A DNA stretch of 24,988 nt, taken from positions 1 to 24,988 of IMG/VR virus record IMGVR_UViG_3300025769_000784; one strand, written 5' to 3'. Of the stretch, positions 13,476 to 19,583 are shown piece by piece. Below the pieces are notes generated by a model that saw nothing but the letters and a program-made list of their open reading frames with translations, was not told the origin of the DNA and made no database searches. The number at the start of each line of letters is the position of its first letter. Within the stretch, counting starts at the first letter, position 1. The DNA is from a virus. Made by a program: the position numbers and the translations under genes.

Positions 13476-14387
13476 ATGGCTATTTCAAGAGCACAACTCC
13501 AAAAAGAGTTAGAACCAGGTCTTAACGCTTTATTCGGCATGGAATATGATCGTTATGATCAAGAGCATTTAGAAATCTATGACACAGAATCTTCAGACAG
13601 AGCGTTTGAAGAAGAAGTAATGTTGAGTGGATTTGGTAATGCAGCAACAAAATCAGAGGGTGCTGGTGTATCTTTTGATAATGCAAACGAAGTGTATACT
13701 TCAAGATATACAATGGAAACTATTGCTTTAGCTTTTGCACTTACAGAAGAAGCAATGGAAGACAACTTGTATGATCAGCTTGGAGCTAGATACACAAGAG
13801 CGTTAGCAAGATCAATGGCACACACAAAGCAAGTAAAAGCCGCTGCTACATTAAACAATGCGTTTAATTCAAGCTTCACTGGTGGCGATGGTAAAGAGCT
13901 TTGTGCTACAGACCATCCTTTAGGTGGTGGTGGAACATTTAGAAATGAGCCATCAACTGCTGCAGATCTTAATGAGACATCATTAGAAAATGCTCTTATC
14001 GACATTTCAAACTTTGTTGATGAGAGAAATATGATTGTAGCATTAAGGGGAATGAAACTTATTATTCCACCTGCATTACAATTTGTTGCAGACAGATTAC
14101 TTGAGTCCACTTTAAGACCAGGAACATCTGACAATGATGTTAACGCAATGAAAAACATGGGTATGTTACCAGAGGGTTATACAATTAACCACTTCTTAAC
14201 AGACACAGATGCGTTCTTCATCAAGACAGATGCACCTAATGGTTTCAAGTATTTTGAAAGAATTCCATTAAGTACAAGTATGGAAGCTGACTTTGATACA
14301 GGCAACATGAGATATAAAGCTAGAGAGCGTTATGCCTTTGGTTTTTCAGACCCTCGTGCTGTCTTTGGTTCTCCTGGAGCCGCATAA
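13476..14387 (+). CDS. Major capsid protein, Mu gpT-like
   Basis: A 303-aa capsid subunit. The pattern EEVMLSGFGNAATKSEGAGV, then LARSMAHTKQVKAAATLNNA, then HPLGGGGTFRN (from about residue 147), and the C-terminal MRYKARERYAFGFSDPRAVF matches the Mu gpT-type major head family (HK97 fold). AAGGAG precedes the start. There is no long N-terminal delta-domain, and no prohead protease gene is seen nearby, so assembly probably relies on the separate scaffold candidate at 11458. A strong terminator directly follows the gene, as is common for the most highly expressed structural gene. Confidence 0.93.
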   Translation: MAISRAQLQKELEPGLNALFGMEYDRYDQEHLEIYDTESSDRAFEEEVMLSGFGNAATKSEGAGVSFDNANEVYTSRYTMETIALAFALTEEAMEDNLYDQLGARYTRALARSMAHTKQVKAAATLNNAFNSSFTGGDGKELCATDHPLGGGGTFRNEPSTAADLNETSLENALIDISNFVDERNMIVALRGMKLIIPPALQFVADRLLESTLRPGTSDNDVNAMKNMGMLPEGYTINHFLTDTDAFFIKTDAPNGFKYFERIPLSTSMEADFDTGNMRYKARERYAFGFSDPRAVFGSPGAA

Positions 14388-14406
14388 AAATATTCACATA
14401 TTTTTT

Positions 14407-14434
14407 AAGGGGTCTTTTCAGACCCCTTTTTTTT
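14407..14434 (+). terminator. Rho-independent terminator after the capsid gene
   Basis: Perfect 9-bp stem AAGGGGTCT (14407-14415) / AGACCCCTT (14420-14428), tetraloop TTTC, and a run of eight T's (14427-14434). It lies 19 bases after the major capsid stop and before the next gene, and therefore limits read-through from the head unit into the tail unit. Confidence 0.95.
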
Positions 14435-14437
14435 GTG

Positions 14438-14491
14438 TATAGTTAAATTACCTTGACGAACAATTAAGTTCGACAGAGCCAAGACAAGGAG
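14438..14491 (+). promoter_or_regulatory. Candidate promoter and inverted repeat upstream of 14498
   Basis: TATAGT (14438-14443) could be a -10. The only -35-like match at 17 bp is TTTTCA inside the terminator, so the promoter call is weak; an alternative TTGACG (14453-14458) lacks a -10 at the right distance. An inverted repeat TGACGAAC / GTTCGACA (14454-14461 and 14468-14475, 7 of 8 pairs, loop AATTAA) lies in the would-be leader, followed by AAGGAG (14486-14491). It could be an operator or leader hairpin. Confidence 0.4.
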
Positions 14492-14497
14492 ATTTAT

Positions 14498-15004
14498 ATG
14501 GCTAATTCAACATTCTCAGGTCCTATACGATCTGAAAGCACAATCAAGACTATTAGTAAAAATGCTACTACTGGAACAATCACAGAAGTTATGACTATGG
14601 GTGATGCACCAGTTGCATTAGCAGACGAGAACAAAACACTCGATAATGCAACACACAGCGGAAGAACAATGGTTGTACCAGCTATAACTGCTAATAGAAC
14701 AATTACACTTCCATCCCCAACTGGAGGAGCTACATTTAAGCTTATATATGGTGGTGCAGCAGAAGAGACAGAAAATCTAATAATTGATACTGGCTCAGAC
14801 ACTAACTTCTTTATTGGTGGTGTACAGCACTTAGACACTAATGCAGATAACGTATCAGTGTATGCAGATGGTAATTCAAACTCAAAATTAACACTTACTG
14901 ATTTTGGTATTATGGAAATTAATATCATGGCTAAAGATTCAACAAATTGGTATATTTGGGGTAATGTAGTTTCTGAAGACGCTCCAGCTTTTGCTGATCA
15001 ATAA
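14498..15004 (+). CDS. Beta-rich virion protein (head fibre/decoration candidate)
   Basis: A 168-aa Thr/Asn/Ala-rich protein starting MANSTFSGPIRSES, a beginning I recall from a widespread unnamed phage structural family. The middle TITLPSPTGGATFKLIYGG and the C-terminal SKLTLTDFGIMEINIMAKDS, NWYIWGN are typical of beta-structured surface proteins. It is the first gene after the capsid terminator, with AAGGAG 6 nt before its ATG. There are no cysteines or enzyme motifs. A role on the head surface or as a small fibre is inferred. Confidence 0.8.
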   Translation: MANSTFSGPIRSESTIKTISKNATTGTITEVMTMGDAPVALADENKTLDNATHSGRTMVVPAITANRTITLPSPTGGATFKLIYGGAAEETENLIIDTGSDTNFFIGGVQHLDTNADNVSVYADGNSNSKLTLTDFGIMEINIMAKDSTNWYIWGNVVSEDAPAFADQ

Positions 15005-15016
15005 TAGGAGGTATAA

Positions 15017-15418
15017 ATGGCTGATGCAGTAACCTCTCAAACTTTAATTGATGGCGAGCAAATTGCCGTACTGAAGTTTACAAATATTTCTGACGGCACA
15101 GGTGAATCTACCGTTACAAAAGTAGATGTTTCTGCTTTATCATCAAATGCTAGAGGGCAAGCTTGCACAAAAGCTACCATTGAAAAAATATGGTGGCAGT
15201 GCAATGGCATGAAAGTACAAGTTTTATTTGATGCTACATCAAATGTTTTTTGCATAGAGCTTGGTGAAAATCAAAGTGGACATCACGATTACACATCTTT
15301 TGGTGGATTAACAAATAATGGTGGAAGTGGAGTTACTGGAGATGTACTTTTTACCACTGTTGGTGCCAGTTCTGCTGATACTTACACAGTAATAATGCAA
15401 GTCAGAAAGCTTTATTAA
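15017..15418 (+). CDS. Conserved beta-rich structural protein
   Basis: A 133-aa protein, with AGGAGG before the ATG. It starts MADAVTSQTLIDGEQIAVLK and continues with FTNISDGTGESTVTKVDVSA. I recognise this as a common, uncharacterised phage family found among marine phage structural genes. C51, C63 and C80 are present. The C-terminal half has GDVLFTTVGASSADTYTVIM. It is probably a virion protein. The stop overlaps the next start (TAATG), linking it to the basic-protein run that follows. Confidence 0.8.
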   Translation: MADAVTSQTLIDGEQIAVLKFTNISDGTGESTVTKVDVSALSSNARGQACTKATIEKIWWQCNGMKVQVLFDATSNVFCIELGENQSGHHDYTSFGGLTNNGGSGVTGDVLFTTVGASSADTYTVIMQVRKLY

Positions 15419-15702
15419 TGCCTAGGAAGCAAGACAAACAGCCTCCTAAAACTAAAAAGTATTTCCGCTCCACTAAAAGTGGTGCGGGAATGACCAAAGC
15501 AGGTGTTGCTCGATATAGAAGAGAGAACCCTGGAAGTAAATTAAAAACAGCTGTTACAGGTAAAGTAAAAGCAGGAAGCAAGGCATCTAAAAGAAGAAAA
15601 TCATTTTGTGCTAGAAGTGCAGGTCAAATGAAACAGTTTCCTAAAGCAGCAAAAAATCCTAACAGTCGTTTAAGACAAGCTAGAAGAAGGTGGAAGTGTT
15701 AA
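15418..15702 (+). CDS. Small Lys/Arg-rich protein (DUF6321-like, from memory)
   Basis: A 94-aa, extremely basic protein. Core segments are GMTKAGVARYRRENPGSKLK, TAVTGKVKAGSKASKRRKSF, CARSAGQMKQF and a C-terminal RQARRRWKC. I know this pattern from many cyanophage and marine phage genomes and think it is catalogued as a domain of unknown function (DUF6321, number not verified). Two cysteines (one at the very C-terminus) and the charge suggest DNA contact inside the head, but this is unproven. It begins a run of five small basic proteins. Confidence 0.82.
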   Translation: MPRKQDKQPPKTKKYFRSTKSGAGMTKAGVARYRRENPGSKLKTAVTGKVKAGSKASKRRKSFCARSAGQMKQFPKAAKNPNSRLRQARRRWKC

Positions 15703-15703
15703 T

Positions 15704-15862
15704 ATGAAAGCAGAAGATGTTTTAAAATTATTAGAAAAACACGAAAGTGAATGTAATAGGCGATATGCAGAAATACAAGATAAACTTAAATCTTTAGATA
15801 GTAGGATATGGGGTATTTATGGTGTCATTATAGTTGTTGCAGTACTTGAAAAGGTATTTTAG
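15704..15862 (+). CDS. 52-aa coiled-coil/TM peptide
   Basis: A 52-aa protein. Residues 1-34 are charged and helical (KAEDVLKLLEKHESECNRRY, EIQDKLKSLDSR) and 35-48 form one hydrophobic helix (IWGIYGVIIVVAVL), so it is probably a tail-anchored membrane peptide. The layout resembles small hemolysin-XhlA-like phage proteins (coiled coil plus C-terminal span), which can partner holins. It sits oddly between basic virion-like proteins. The ATG is 1 nt after the previous stop. Confidence 0.72.
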   Translation: MKAEDVLKLLEKHESECNRRYAEIQDKLKSLDSRIWGIYGVIIVVAVLEKVF

Positions 15863-15982
15863 ATGGTTATGGGTCGCTCTCAAATGAGTCAGCAAGTCTC
15901 AAAACCACCGAACAAAAAGAAAAAGAAAAAAAATATAAAGATAAAAAAGAATGCCAAAAGACGCTTGTTACAGAAAAGTTAA
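15863..15982 (+). CDS. 39-aa Lys-rich peptide
   Basis: A 39-aa frame whose ATG directly follows the previous stop. It begins MVMGRSQMSQQVSKPPNKKK and continues as a nearly pure Lys/Asn/Arg stretch encoded by a long A-rich tract (15908-15948). The start GRSQMSQQ...KPP resembles the beginning of small unnamed phage proteins I recall. It overlaps the next gene by 32 nt in another frame. An internal ATG at 15869 is an alternative start. It is uncertain because A-rich DNA always yields Lys codons. Confidence 0.5.
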   Translation: MVMGRSQMSQQVSKPPNKKKKKKNIKIKKNAKRRLLQKS

Positions 15983-16220
15983 ATCTCGATATAGAGTTTT
16001 TCCATCAGCTTATGCTTCAGGAGCCATAGCAGCTTGTAGAAAAAAAGGTGCTAAAAATTGGGGTAATGCTAAGAAAAAAGCAAATGGTGGTGTTATTAAA
16101 ATGAAATATGGTGGAGATGTAGCTAAAGGCAAAGTAAAAAGACCATCAAAAAATCCTAATATTGCAAGAGGTTGTGGTATTGTTATGGAAAACAGAAGAA
16201 AAGTAACAAAGTTTAGATAA
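15951..16220 (+). CDS. Small basic protein with Cys pair and Gly-Gly motifs
   Basis: An 89-aa protein. The first 38 residues (DACYRKVKSRYRVFPSAYAS, GAIAACRKKGAKNWG) match a well-known uncharacterised small phage family. Then come KANGGVIKMKYGGDVAKGKV, two copies of the shared Gly-Gly motif, and the tail NIARGCGIVMENRRKVTKFR. Three cysteines are present. It looks like a fusion of a small conserved basic domain to the motif-bearing tail. The stop overlaps the next start (TAATG). DNA binding or virion association is inferred. Confidence 0.82.
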   Translation: MPKDACYRKVKSRYRVFPSAYASGAIAACRKKGAKNWGNAKKKANGGVIKMKYGGDVAKGKVKRPSKNPNIARGCGIVMENRRKVTKFR

Positions 16221-16501
16221 TGGCTGTTCGTAAAACAAAATCTGGATTAGCACTTAAAAGATGGTTCAAGGAAGATTGGAAAGACGTAAGGACTGGTAAG
16301 GCTTGCGGAAGGAAAAAGGGAGAAAAGCGTGGTACACCTTATTGCAGACCTAGTAAACGCATATCTTCTAAAACACCTAAGACTGCTTCAGAAATGACAA
16401 CCTCAGAAAAAAGAAAACGTATATCTCAGAAGAAAAGATTAGGTCAACCAGCTGGAAAGCCTAGAAGAGTAGAGGCAGCTAGGCGAAAAAAGAAAAAGTA
16501 A
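16220..16501 (+). CDS. Small Lys/Arg-rich protein (DUF5872-like, from memory)
   Basis: A 93-aa, extremely basic protein: KSGLALKRWFKEDWKDVRTG, KACGRKKGEKRGTPYCRPSK, RISSKTPKTASEM, then a Lys/Arg tail. I recall this pattern from cyanophage and other aquatic viruses and believe it corresponds to DUF5872 (not verified). The CGRKKG...YCRPSK pair of cysteines could form a metal site or disulfide. It overlaps both neighbours by 1 nt (TAATG), so it is strictly coupled in the operon. Function is unknown. Confidence 0.82.
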   Translation: MAVRKTKSGLALKRWFKEDWKDVRTGKACGRKKGEKRGTPYCRPSKRISSKTPKTASEMTTSEKRKRISQKKRLGQPAGKPRRVEAARRKKKK

Positions 16502-17064
16502 TGGATGAATATATAAATGTTGAAGACAAAATTTGTGAAGAAATACGTCTTTGGTCACAACATGCACTAGAAATACCTAATAAAAATTACAATAATTTAC
16601 CTTCTTGTCCTTTTGCCAAAAGTGCATGGGCTAACGATAAAGTTACTTTTGCTTTTAAAAATTTATCAAATAATGATTTAATATATTCATTAGTAAACTA
16701 TTTTAATGATAACAAAGACTTAATAATAATTGTTGATATGAATTATCAAAACAATGAAGATTTCCATAACAATTTAAATAATATTAACGAAAAAATAAAC
16801 AAAAGCCTATTTAAGCAAAGAGATATTTGGTTAATGGGATTTCATCCAGATGACGATGTTAATGATCTAATTGATGATGGTTCATTTGAAGAAATTGTTG
16901 AAAAAGAATATGCTTTGATATTTGTACAAAGATTAAGTAAGCTTCAAGAAAGTGCAAATAAATTGAAGAAACTTGGTTATTATGATAAATATTATAATGA
17001 GTATAATGTTGAAGACATTTATGAGCAACGTGAAAACTACTACAGGAGACTAAAATGGCAATGA
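16501..17064 (+). CDS. Conserved acidic protein of unknown function
   Basis: A 187-aa acidic, Asn/Asp-rich alpha/beta-looking protein between strongly basic small proteins. Notable segments are YINVEDKICEEIRLWS, NLPSCPFAKSAW (31-43), DLIIIVDMN (73-81), DIWLMGFHPDDDVNDLIDDG (108-127) and YALIFVQRLSKLQESANKLK. I recognise it as a family recurring in marine phages, apparently uncharacterised. The buried strands plus acidic surface loops look like an enzyme-like or partner-binding fold, but I see no known catalytic signature. C36 with the nearby FHPDDD may be worth testing. Its last 10 nt overlap the next gene. Confidence 0.8.
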   Translation: MDEYINVEDKICEEIRLWSQHALEIPNKNYNNLPSCPFAKSAWANDKVTFAFKNLSNNDLIYSLVNYFNDNKDLIIIVDMNYQNNEDFHNNLNNINEKINKSLFKQRDIWLMGFHPDDDVNDLIDDGSFEEIVEKEYALIFVQRLSKLQESANKLKKLGYYDKYYNEYNVEDIYEQRENYYRRLKWQ

Positions 17065-17222
17065 GTCCAAGGAAAATGATGGCTATGTCAAAAGACTTAG
17101 CTAAAGCTGCTAAAATGATGGAAGGTGGCAAAGTTAAAAAAATGAGAGGTGGTGGCATGGCTAAAAAAATGCGTGGTGGTGGCATGGCTATGAAGAAGAT
17201 GAAAAAAGGTGGTAAGGCTTAA
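17055..17222 (+). CDS. 55-aa Met/Lys/Gly repeat protein
   Basis: A 55-aa protein with 13 Met and many Lys and Gly. Residues 1-22 form a basic helix-like start (SPRKMMAMSKDLAKAAKMM). The rest is GGKVKKMRGGGMA, a second KKMRGGGMA, then MKKMKKGGKA. AGGAG at 17044-17048 gives a 6-nt spacing to the ATG, which lies inside the previous gene (10-nt overlap). The stop overlaps the next start (TAATG). Similar MRGGG repeat peptides occur in other marine phages as far as I recall. Function is unknown. Confidence 0.78.
   Translation: MAMSPRKMMAMSKDLAKAAKMMEGGKVKKMRGGGMAKKMRGGGMAMKKMKKGGKA
17139..17192 (+). repeat. Two tandem 27-nt repeats encoding KMRGGGMA
   Basis: Adjacent units at 17139-17165 and 17166-17192 each encode K-M-R-G-G-G-M-A plus one residue. 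They share GGTGGTGGCATGGCT exactly, while the Arg codon differs (AGA versus CGT). The unit lies inside the 55-aa gene. Confidence 0.85.
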
Positions 17223-17890
17223 TGGCTACATCAAGCTCAGTAGATTTTGAATTAGATGTAGCAGAATACATCGAAGAAGCTTTTGAGCGATGTGGTCTTG
17301 AAGTAAGAACTGGATACGACCTTCAAACTGCAAGAAGATCCATGAATATTATGTTAGCAGAGTGGGCTAACAGAGGATTAAATCAGTGGACAATTGAACA
17401 AAGAACACAAACAGTTACTATAAACGATTCAGAGTATAGCTTAGACGCAGATGTCATTGATATTTTGTCTTTGGTAGTGAGAAGAAGTGGTACTGACTTT
17501 TCAATGACAAGAATTAGTAGAGACACTTTTTTAAATTTGCCAAACAAAACTTCAACTGGTAGACCTACTCAATATTTTTTAGATAGACAAATTACACCAA
17601 ATTTAAAGTTGTATCCAACACCAGAGAACAGCACAGATGTAATAGTTTACGATGCTCTAACACGCATACAAGACGCAGATAGTGCCGCTAACACAATGGA
17701 AATACCTTTTAGGTTTTATCCATGTCTTACTGCTGGTTTAGCCTATTATATAGCTATGAAAAAAGCACCTGATAGAATACAATTATTGAAAACAGTATAT
17801 GAAGAAGAATTTGAAAGAGCTATGGCAGAAGATAGAGATAGATCTGCTTTTAATGTTGCTCCAAAGTTAGATTATTATAGAGTTGGTTAA
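17222..17890 (+). CDS. Head-to-tail adaptor, P22 gp4-like
   Basis: A 222-aa protein: DVAEYIEEAFERCGLEVRTG, then ARRSMNIMLAEWANRGLNQW (about 39-58), a small beta domain (TVTINDSEYSLDADVIDILS) and a C-terminal helical part (YPCLTAGLAYYIAMKKAPDR). This helix-beta-helix layout fits the P22 gp4-type tail accessory factor/head-completion family, which binds under the portal and extends the DNA channel. It starts the neck/tail block. The start overlaps the preceding stop (TAATG), with AAGG upstream. Confidence 0.85.
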   Translation: MATSSSVDFELDVAEYIEEAFERCGLEVRTGYDLQTARRSMNIMLAEWANRGLNQWTIEQRTQTVTINDSEYSLDADVIDILSLVVRRSGTDFSMTRISRDTFLNLPNKTSTGRPTQYFLDRQITPNLKLYPTPENSTDVIVYDALTRIQDADSAANTMEIPFRFYPCLTAGLAYYIAMKKAPDRIQLLKTVYEEEFERAMAEDRDRSAFNVAPKLDYYRVG

Positions 17891-18204
17891 TGGCTTTTGC
17901 TAGTGGTAAATATGCTTATAGAATTTCAGATAGGTCTGGATTTAGATATCGTTTGAAAGATACAAGAAAAGAATGGAATGGATCTATTGTAGGCAAAGAT
18001 GAATATGAAGAAAAGCACCCACAATTAGAGCCTATTAGAACAAGACCTGATCCAGAAGCTATAAGAGATGCAAGACCAGATGTTAAAGATGACAATAAAA
18101 AGTTCATTGTGTATACTAATACTGGGTTAGGAAATATAGGAAGTTTGCTTACAACATTTAGTGCAACGGCTTCAGTTGGAACAGTTACAGTGAGCACATC
18201 ATGA
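17890..18204 (+). CDS. Small neck-region protein related to a zinc-ribbon family but lacking the cysteines
   Basis: A 104-aa protein: AFASGKYAYRISDRSGFRYR, then KEWNGSIVGKDEYEEKHPQL and EPIRTRPDPEAIRDARPDV. I recall a phage family with the pattern CDRCGFRY...EWNG...CPxCYExKHPQLEP. Here the corresponding positions are SDRSG and GKDEYE, so all four likely zinc ligands are absent. A Cys-free branch of this family also exists to my recollection. The C-terminal 30 residues are Ser/Thr/Val-rich (TFSATASVGTVTVSTS). It lies between two adaptor genes and is probably a structural neck protein. The stop overlaps the next start (ATGA). Confidence 0.72.
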   Translation: MAFASGKYAYRISDRSGFRYRLKDTRKEWNGSIVGKDEYEEKHPQLEPIRTRPDPEAIRDARPDVKDDNKKFIVYTNTGLGNIGSLLTTFSATASVGTVTVSTS

Positions 18205-18848
18205 GTTTTACATACACAACATTAACGGCATCAATTCAAGAGTGGACACAAAATGACGAGTCTACATTTGTAGCAGAGATACCTTTTTTTATTCAAAATG
18301 CTGAAGAAAGAATATTTAAAGTAGTTGATTTAGACTATTTTAGAAAAAATGTAACTGGCTCTATGACAAGTGATAATAAATTTTTACAAAAGCCAAGTGA
18401 TTATTTGGCTAGTTTTTCGTTGTCATATGTAAATGCCAGTAATCAAAATGTTTTTTTATTGCAGAAAGATGTAAATTATATTCAAGAATTTAATCCGAAT
18501 CCTAGTGATACTGGAAGTCCAAGATTTTATGCTTCTTTTGATGTTGATAATTTTATTGTGGCTCCCACTCCAAATTCAGACTATGCAGTAGAGTTGCATT
18601 ATTTTTACAGACCAGCTTCTTTAACAACAGTTGATTCTGGAACAACTTGGATAAGCGAAAATGCACCAGATGCATTATTGTACGCAAGCTTGGTGGAGGC
18701 TTACACTTTTATGAAAGGTGAATCAGATTTAATACAACTTTACACTGCTAGATTTACAGAATCTATTAGCAGACTTAAATTATATGCTGAAGGTCAAGAA
18801 AATACTGATGCTTATAGGGAGGGATTGGTTAGAACTCCAAAACAATAA
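18201..18848 (+). CDS. Tail adaptor protein, SU10-like
   Basis: A 215-aa protein with a characteristic beginning, TLTASIQEWTQNDESTFVAE, then IPFFIQNAEERIFKVVDLDY, FLQKPSDYLASFSLSY, and VELHYFYRPASLTTVDSGTT, WISENAPDALLYASLVEAYT. I recognise this as the phage SU10-type adaptor family, which forms a ring between portal/first adaptor and the tail nozzle. Length is normal and no segment is missing. It overlaps the previous gene by 4 nt. With 17222-17890 it makes a two-adaptor neck. Confidence 0.86.
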   Translation: MSFTYTTLTASIQEWTQNDESTFVAEIPFFIQNAEERIFKVVDLDYFRKNVTGSMTSDNKFLQKPSDYLASFSLSYVNASNQNVFLLQKDVNYIQEFNPNPSDTGSPRFYASFDVDNFIVAPTPNSDYAVELHYFYRPASLTTVDSGTTWISENAPDALLYASLVEAYTFMKGESDLIQLYTARFTESISRLKLYAEGQENTDAYREGLVRTPKQ

Positions 18849-18860
18849 AAAGGTAGCAAA

Positions 18861-19583
18861 ATGAAAAAAAAATTAAAAAGTGTAGCCATAGTTGGCTTGG
18901 GCAATAGTTGTTCCGAATACATAATGAGTAAAATTAGGAGTGAACAATTTGATGAAACTTGGGCAATAAATGCTATTTCATCCGTAATTTATCACGATAA
19001 AGTTTTTATGTTAGATCCAGCATCAAGATTTTTAGACACACCTAATGCTGGTAAACAAACTGATATAATGTCTCAAAGACTTAAAGCAAAATTAAATATA
19101 CCTATTTTTTCTTGTGAATTAGATAAAAGATGTCCAGATGTAGTTGAATATCCTTTGCAAGAAGTTTTGCAAAAAACTGGGTATGCTTACCTAAACAACA
19201 CTGTAGCCTATGCAATAGCTTATGCAATTTACAGAGAGGTTCAAGAATTACATCTTTATGGAATTGATTTTACACACAAAAATGTAGCTTTTGCAGAGGC
19301 TGGTAGAGGTTGTTGTGAATTTTGGTTAGCTATTGCAACTACAAAAGGCATTAAAATAAATATAGCTCACAACTCCTCCTTATTGGACACCAATGTCCCC
19401 GAAGATCAAAAGTTATATGGTTATCATAGACTAGATAACCCATTAATATCTACTGTTTCCAAAGGAAATTTAATGATTAAACGAAAATCTAAAAAAGACC
19501 CACCAAATCCAGTTGACTTACCTAATGTTATTGGTAGAGAAGATATACCTGGCGTGACTTATGAGGAGAAAAAAAGTGTTTAA
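18861..19583 (+). CDS. Rossmann-fold glycosyltransferase-like protein
   Basis: A 240-aa protein. It has an N-terminal nucleotide-binding beta-turn (SVAIVGLGNSCSEYI, residues 7-21), then ETWAINAISSVIYHDKVFML (32-51), and a second block LNNTVAYAIAYAIYREVQEL, HLYGIDFTH (111-139). The pattern of a Ser/Thr-rich helix followed by hLYGIDF is reminiscent of sialyltransferase-like (GT42) and MptE/DUF115-like enzymes, where that strand lines the nucleotide-sugar or substrate pocket. It could modify a virion protein or a host glycan, or the fold may be reused structurally. It sits unexpectedly between tail adaptor and tail genes. AAGG precedes the ATG. Confident as a gene; moderate on function. Confidence 0.7.
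   Translation: MKKKLKSVAIVGLGNSCSEYIMSKIRSEQFDETWAINAISSVIYHDKVFMLDPASRFLDTPNAGKQTDIMSQRLKAKLNIPIFSCELDKRCPDVVEYPLQEVLQKTGYAYLNNTVAYAIAYAIYREVQELHLYGIDFTHKNVAFAEAGRGCCEFWLAIATTKGIKINIAHNSSLLDTNVPEDQKLYGYHRLDNPLISTVSKGNLMIKRKSKKDPPNPVDLPNVIGREDIPGVTYEEKKSV

Noticed and set aside
972-17222. Gly-Gly motifs as adenovirus-protease-type cleavage sites (M/I/L-x-G-G)
   Set aside because: Only a few copies (MRGG, MEGG) fit that rule; most have the Met one position further away or no Met, and no cysteine protease is visible in the window.
17890-18204. A zinc finger in the neck protein
   Set aside because: All four positions that would be Cys in the related pattern are Ser, Gly or other residues, so no metal site can be claimed.
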